Position numbers and translations under genes: made by a program. The notes under the pieces were generated by a model, which was given only the letters and a program-made list of their open reading frames with translations, ran no database searches and was not told the DNA's origin. A stretch of DNA of 64,000 nt from positions 91,332,431 to 91,396,430 of the forward strand of contig NC_092461.1 in the NCBI RefSeq assembly GCF_047495875.1, read 5' to 3'. This DNA is from Pithys albifrons albifrons (Eukaryota; Chordata; Aves; Passeriformes; Thamnophilidae). Positions 62,690 to 64,000 of the stretch are shown piece by piece. How positions within the stretch are numbered: position 1 is the stretch's first letter; the number at the start of each line of letters is the position of its first letter.

Positions 62690-62980
62690 AAATGTCTCTT
62701 GGACTATTAGTATTCAATATTTTTATTACCTATCTGGAAGATAGACCAGAGAGACTGCAAAGTTAACAAAGCACACAACACAAAGCTGACTGCAAGGATG
62801 GAGAAATATAGGCTTAAAATACAAACAATCTCGACAAAATGAAGGAATGCCTAGAAAAAAGACTGAGTGCAGTTCAATCAGAACAACCACAAATATTTAT
62901 CCTTCGGTAGGGAGACAAAGTGCACAAAAATGGTGGGAGAATACCTGGCTAAGCAGCAGTTTTGCAGAAGTGAATCTACG
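62690..62980 (+). mobile_element. Ancient CR1 LINE fragment, reverse transcriptase region
   Basis: Diverged sequence follows the late RT part of old amniote CR1 elements: 'GTATTCAATATTTTTATTACC', 'TATCTGGAAGATAGACC', 'CACAACACAAAGCTGACTGCA', 'AATCTCGACAAAATGAAGGAA', and further to 'GCACAAAAATGGTGGGAGAAT'. It keeps no open frame. The match is by pattern only, so the borders are approximate. Confidence 0.6.
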
Positions 62981-64000
62981 TATTGTAAGAAATAACAAGT
63001 TGAATTATGTGTCAAAAATGTAAAGCCGTCCTGAAAATGGCAAATCATAAAAAGATAAGTGTGAAGTAAAATGAAAATAATTGAACCTTTTGAGAGATGG
63101 AGCATATTTCACAATGGTAGAAAATGGATAGCAATGGGGGTCTTCCAACCGAGAATATGTGAGCGTTTTTTTTTCTGAAAAGAAAATAAAATAGCAAGGG
63201 AAAATAAGAAACAAACAGGACCAAAATAGGATAAATGTACGATAGCAATTGTTTTCTTAAGGGAATTTAACCAACTGCAATTTCATTCTTAGGCTGTATA
63301 TTGGAGGTAAAGATAGAGTTAAGAAGTTAAGTTGGCTTTTTATTATTGAATTATAATCACTTCAGCAATTATAGAAACAGGTGCTGCTGATTGAAATAAA
63401 TTATTCCTTCACCTGATCACTATACAGCTGATAAGAACTGAAGATTGCTACACAAGTACTCTCTCACTTGTGCTGAAGCCTTCTTCAAAGGCATTTATTA
63501 AGCCAAGATACTCTGGAAAGAAACTCCACTGAAGGACAAGGACAAAGATTAAAATCTTCTAAGAAAGAGTGTGCAGGTTGTGGTGTCTGCAGGTCTTGAT
63601 TTGATCATTAAGTAGCCTTGATACTTAGTTGGCTGTTGAAAAGAAGTGTTTTCAATGTGTCTACAGGAATTTTCTCAGTCTTCTAGACCTACCATTTAAT
63701 CTTAAATCCTTTAGTCTATGAAGTTTGCAAAAGCACGATGTAATAGTGTGTTTAATGGCTCAGCTAAACACATGTTACAGTAGCAGATAGCATGTATTTG
63801 GTTTATAGCCTTAGCAATAAGATGACTGGAAAAACACCAAGGGGTTCAGAGGCAGCAGAAATATTTTCCACAAGCAGCTGGAAAATAAGCTTGCCTGCAA
63901 ACCCAGTGGATATAGCTACTGCTCTAAAATGAAATACCAGTACATTGTATGAAGTAGCAGGCATTATCACAAATACTTTAATGGGATCAATGTAATTCTA
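62981..64000. other. No recognisable gene
   Basis: AT-rich sequence to the window edge with no coding, RNA or mobile feature that I could recognise. Confidence 0.5.

Overview
This window is vertebrate nuclear DNA, most likely from a bird and probably a songbird. It holds CR1 LINE pieces in both orientations, a tRNA-Ile-headed SINE with a CR1-like tail (the design known from zebra finch TguSINE1), a solo LTR of a common avian endogenous-retrovirus type, and one full-length ERVL-like provirus. These elements sit in AT-rich, intron-like or intergenic DNA. No host exon, tRNA gene, rRNA gene or CRISPR array could be supported. The songbird assignment is inferred from the repeat content.

Layout: 1-6149 unique DNA; 6150-6710 solo LTR (+); 8522-8668 SINE (-); 19031-19195 CR1 3' end (+); 22148-23232 CR1 endonuclease-region remnant (-); a 20-bp palindrome at 23571; a TATGG-type microsatellite at 32081-32213; simple repeats and G-rich tracts at 20.07, 39.2, 39.9, 40.0 and 42.5 kb; small CpG-rich patches at 41.0-41.3 and 61.6-61.8 kb; the provirus at 47679-54085 (-); and CR1 remnants at 54160-54575, 56325-56556 and 62690-62980 (all +).

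The provirus is the main content. Read on the minus strand it runs: TSD CTTGT, 5' LTR (705 bp), a tRNA-Lys-like primer-binding site, a 38-nt leader, gag (552 aa), a single in-frame UAG, a protease-RT-RNase H-integrase frame (1059 aa), a weak polypurine tract, 3' LTR (701 bp), TSD CTTGT. There is no env and no dUTPase. The pol sequence is ERVL-like (class III, spuma-related). All catalytic motifs checked are present. Outside a TA repeat and an A-rich tract the LTRs differ by one base, so the insertion is very young. Gag and pol share one frame, and an 8-bp hairpin begins 8 nt after the UAG. That is the layout of a gammaretrovirus-type stop-codon readthrough signal and is the most interesting feature here.

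The element looks like a recently active, env-less retrotransposon. Gag would build the particle, readthrough would supply a minority of Gag-Pro-Pol, and the LTRs would supply promoter and polyadenylation signals. Activity itself is inferred and cannot be shown from sequence alone.
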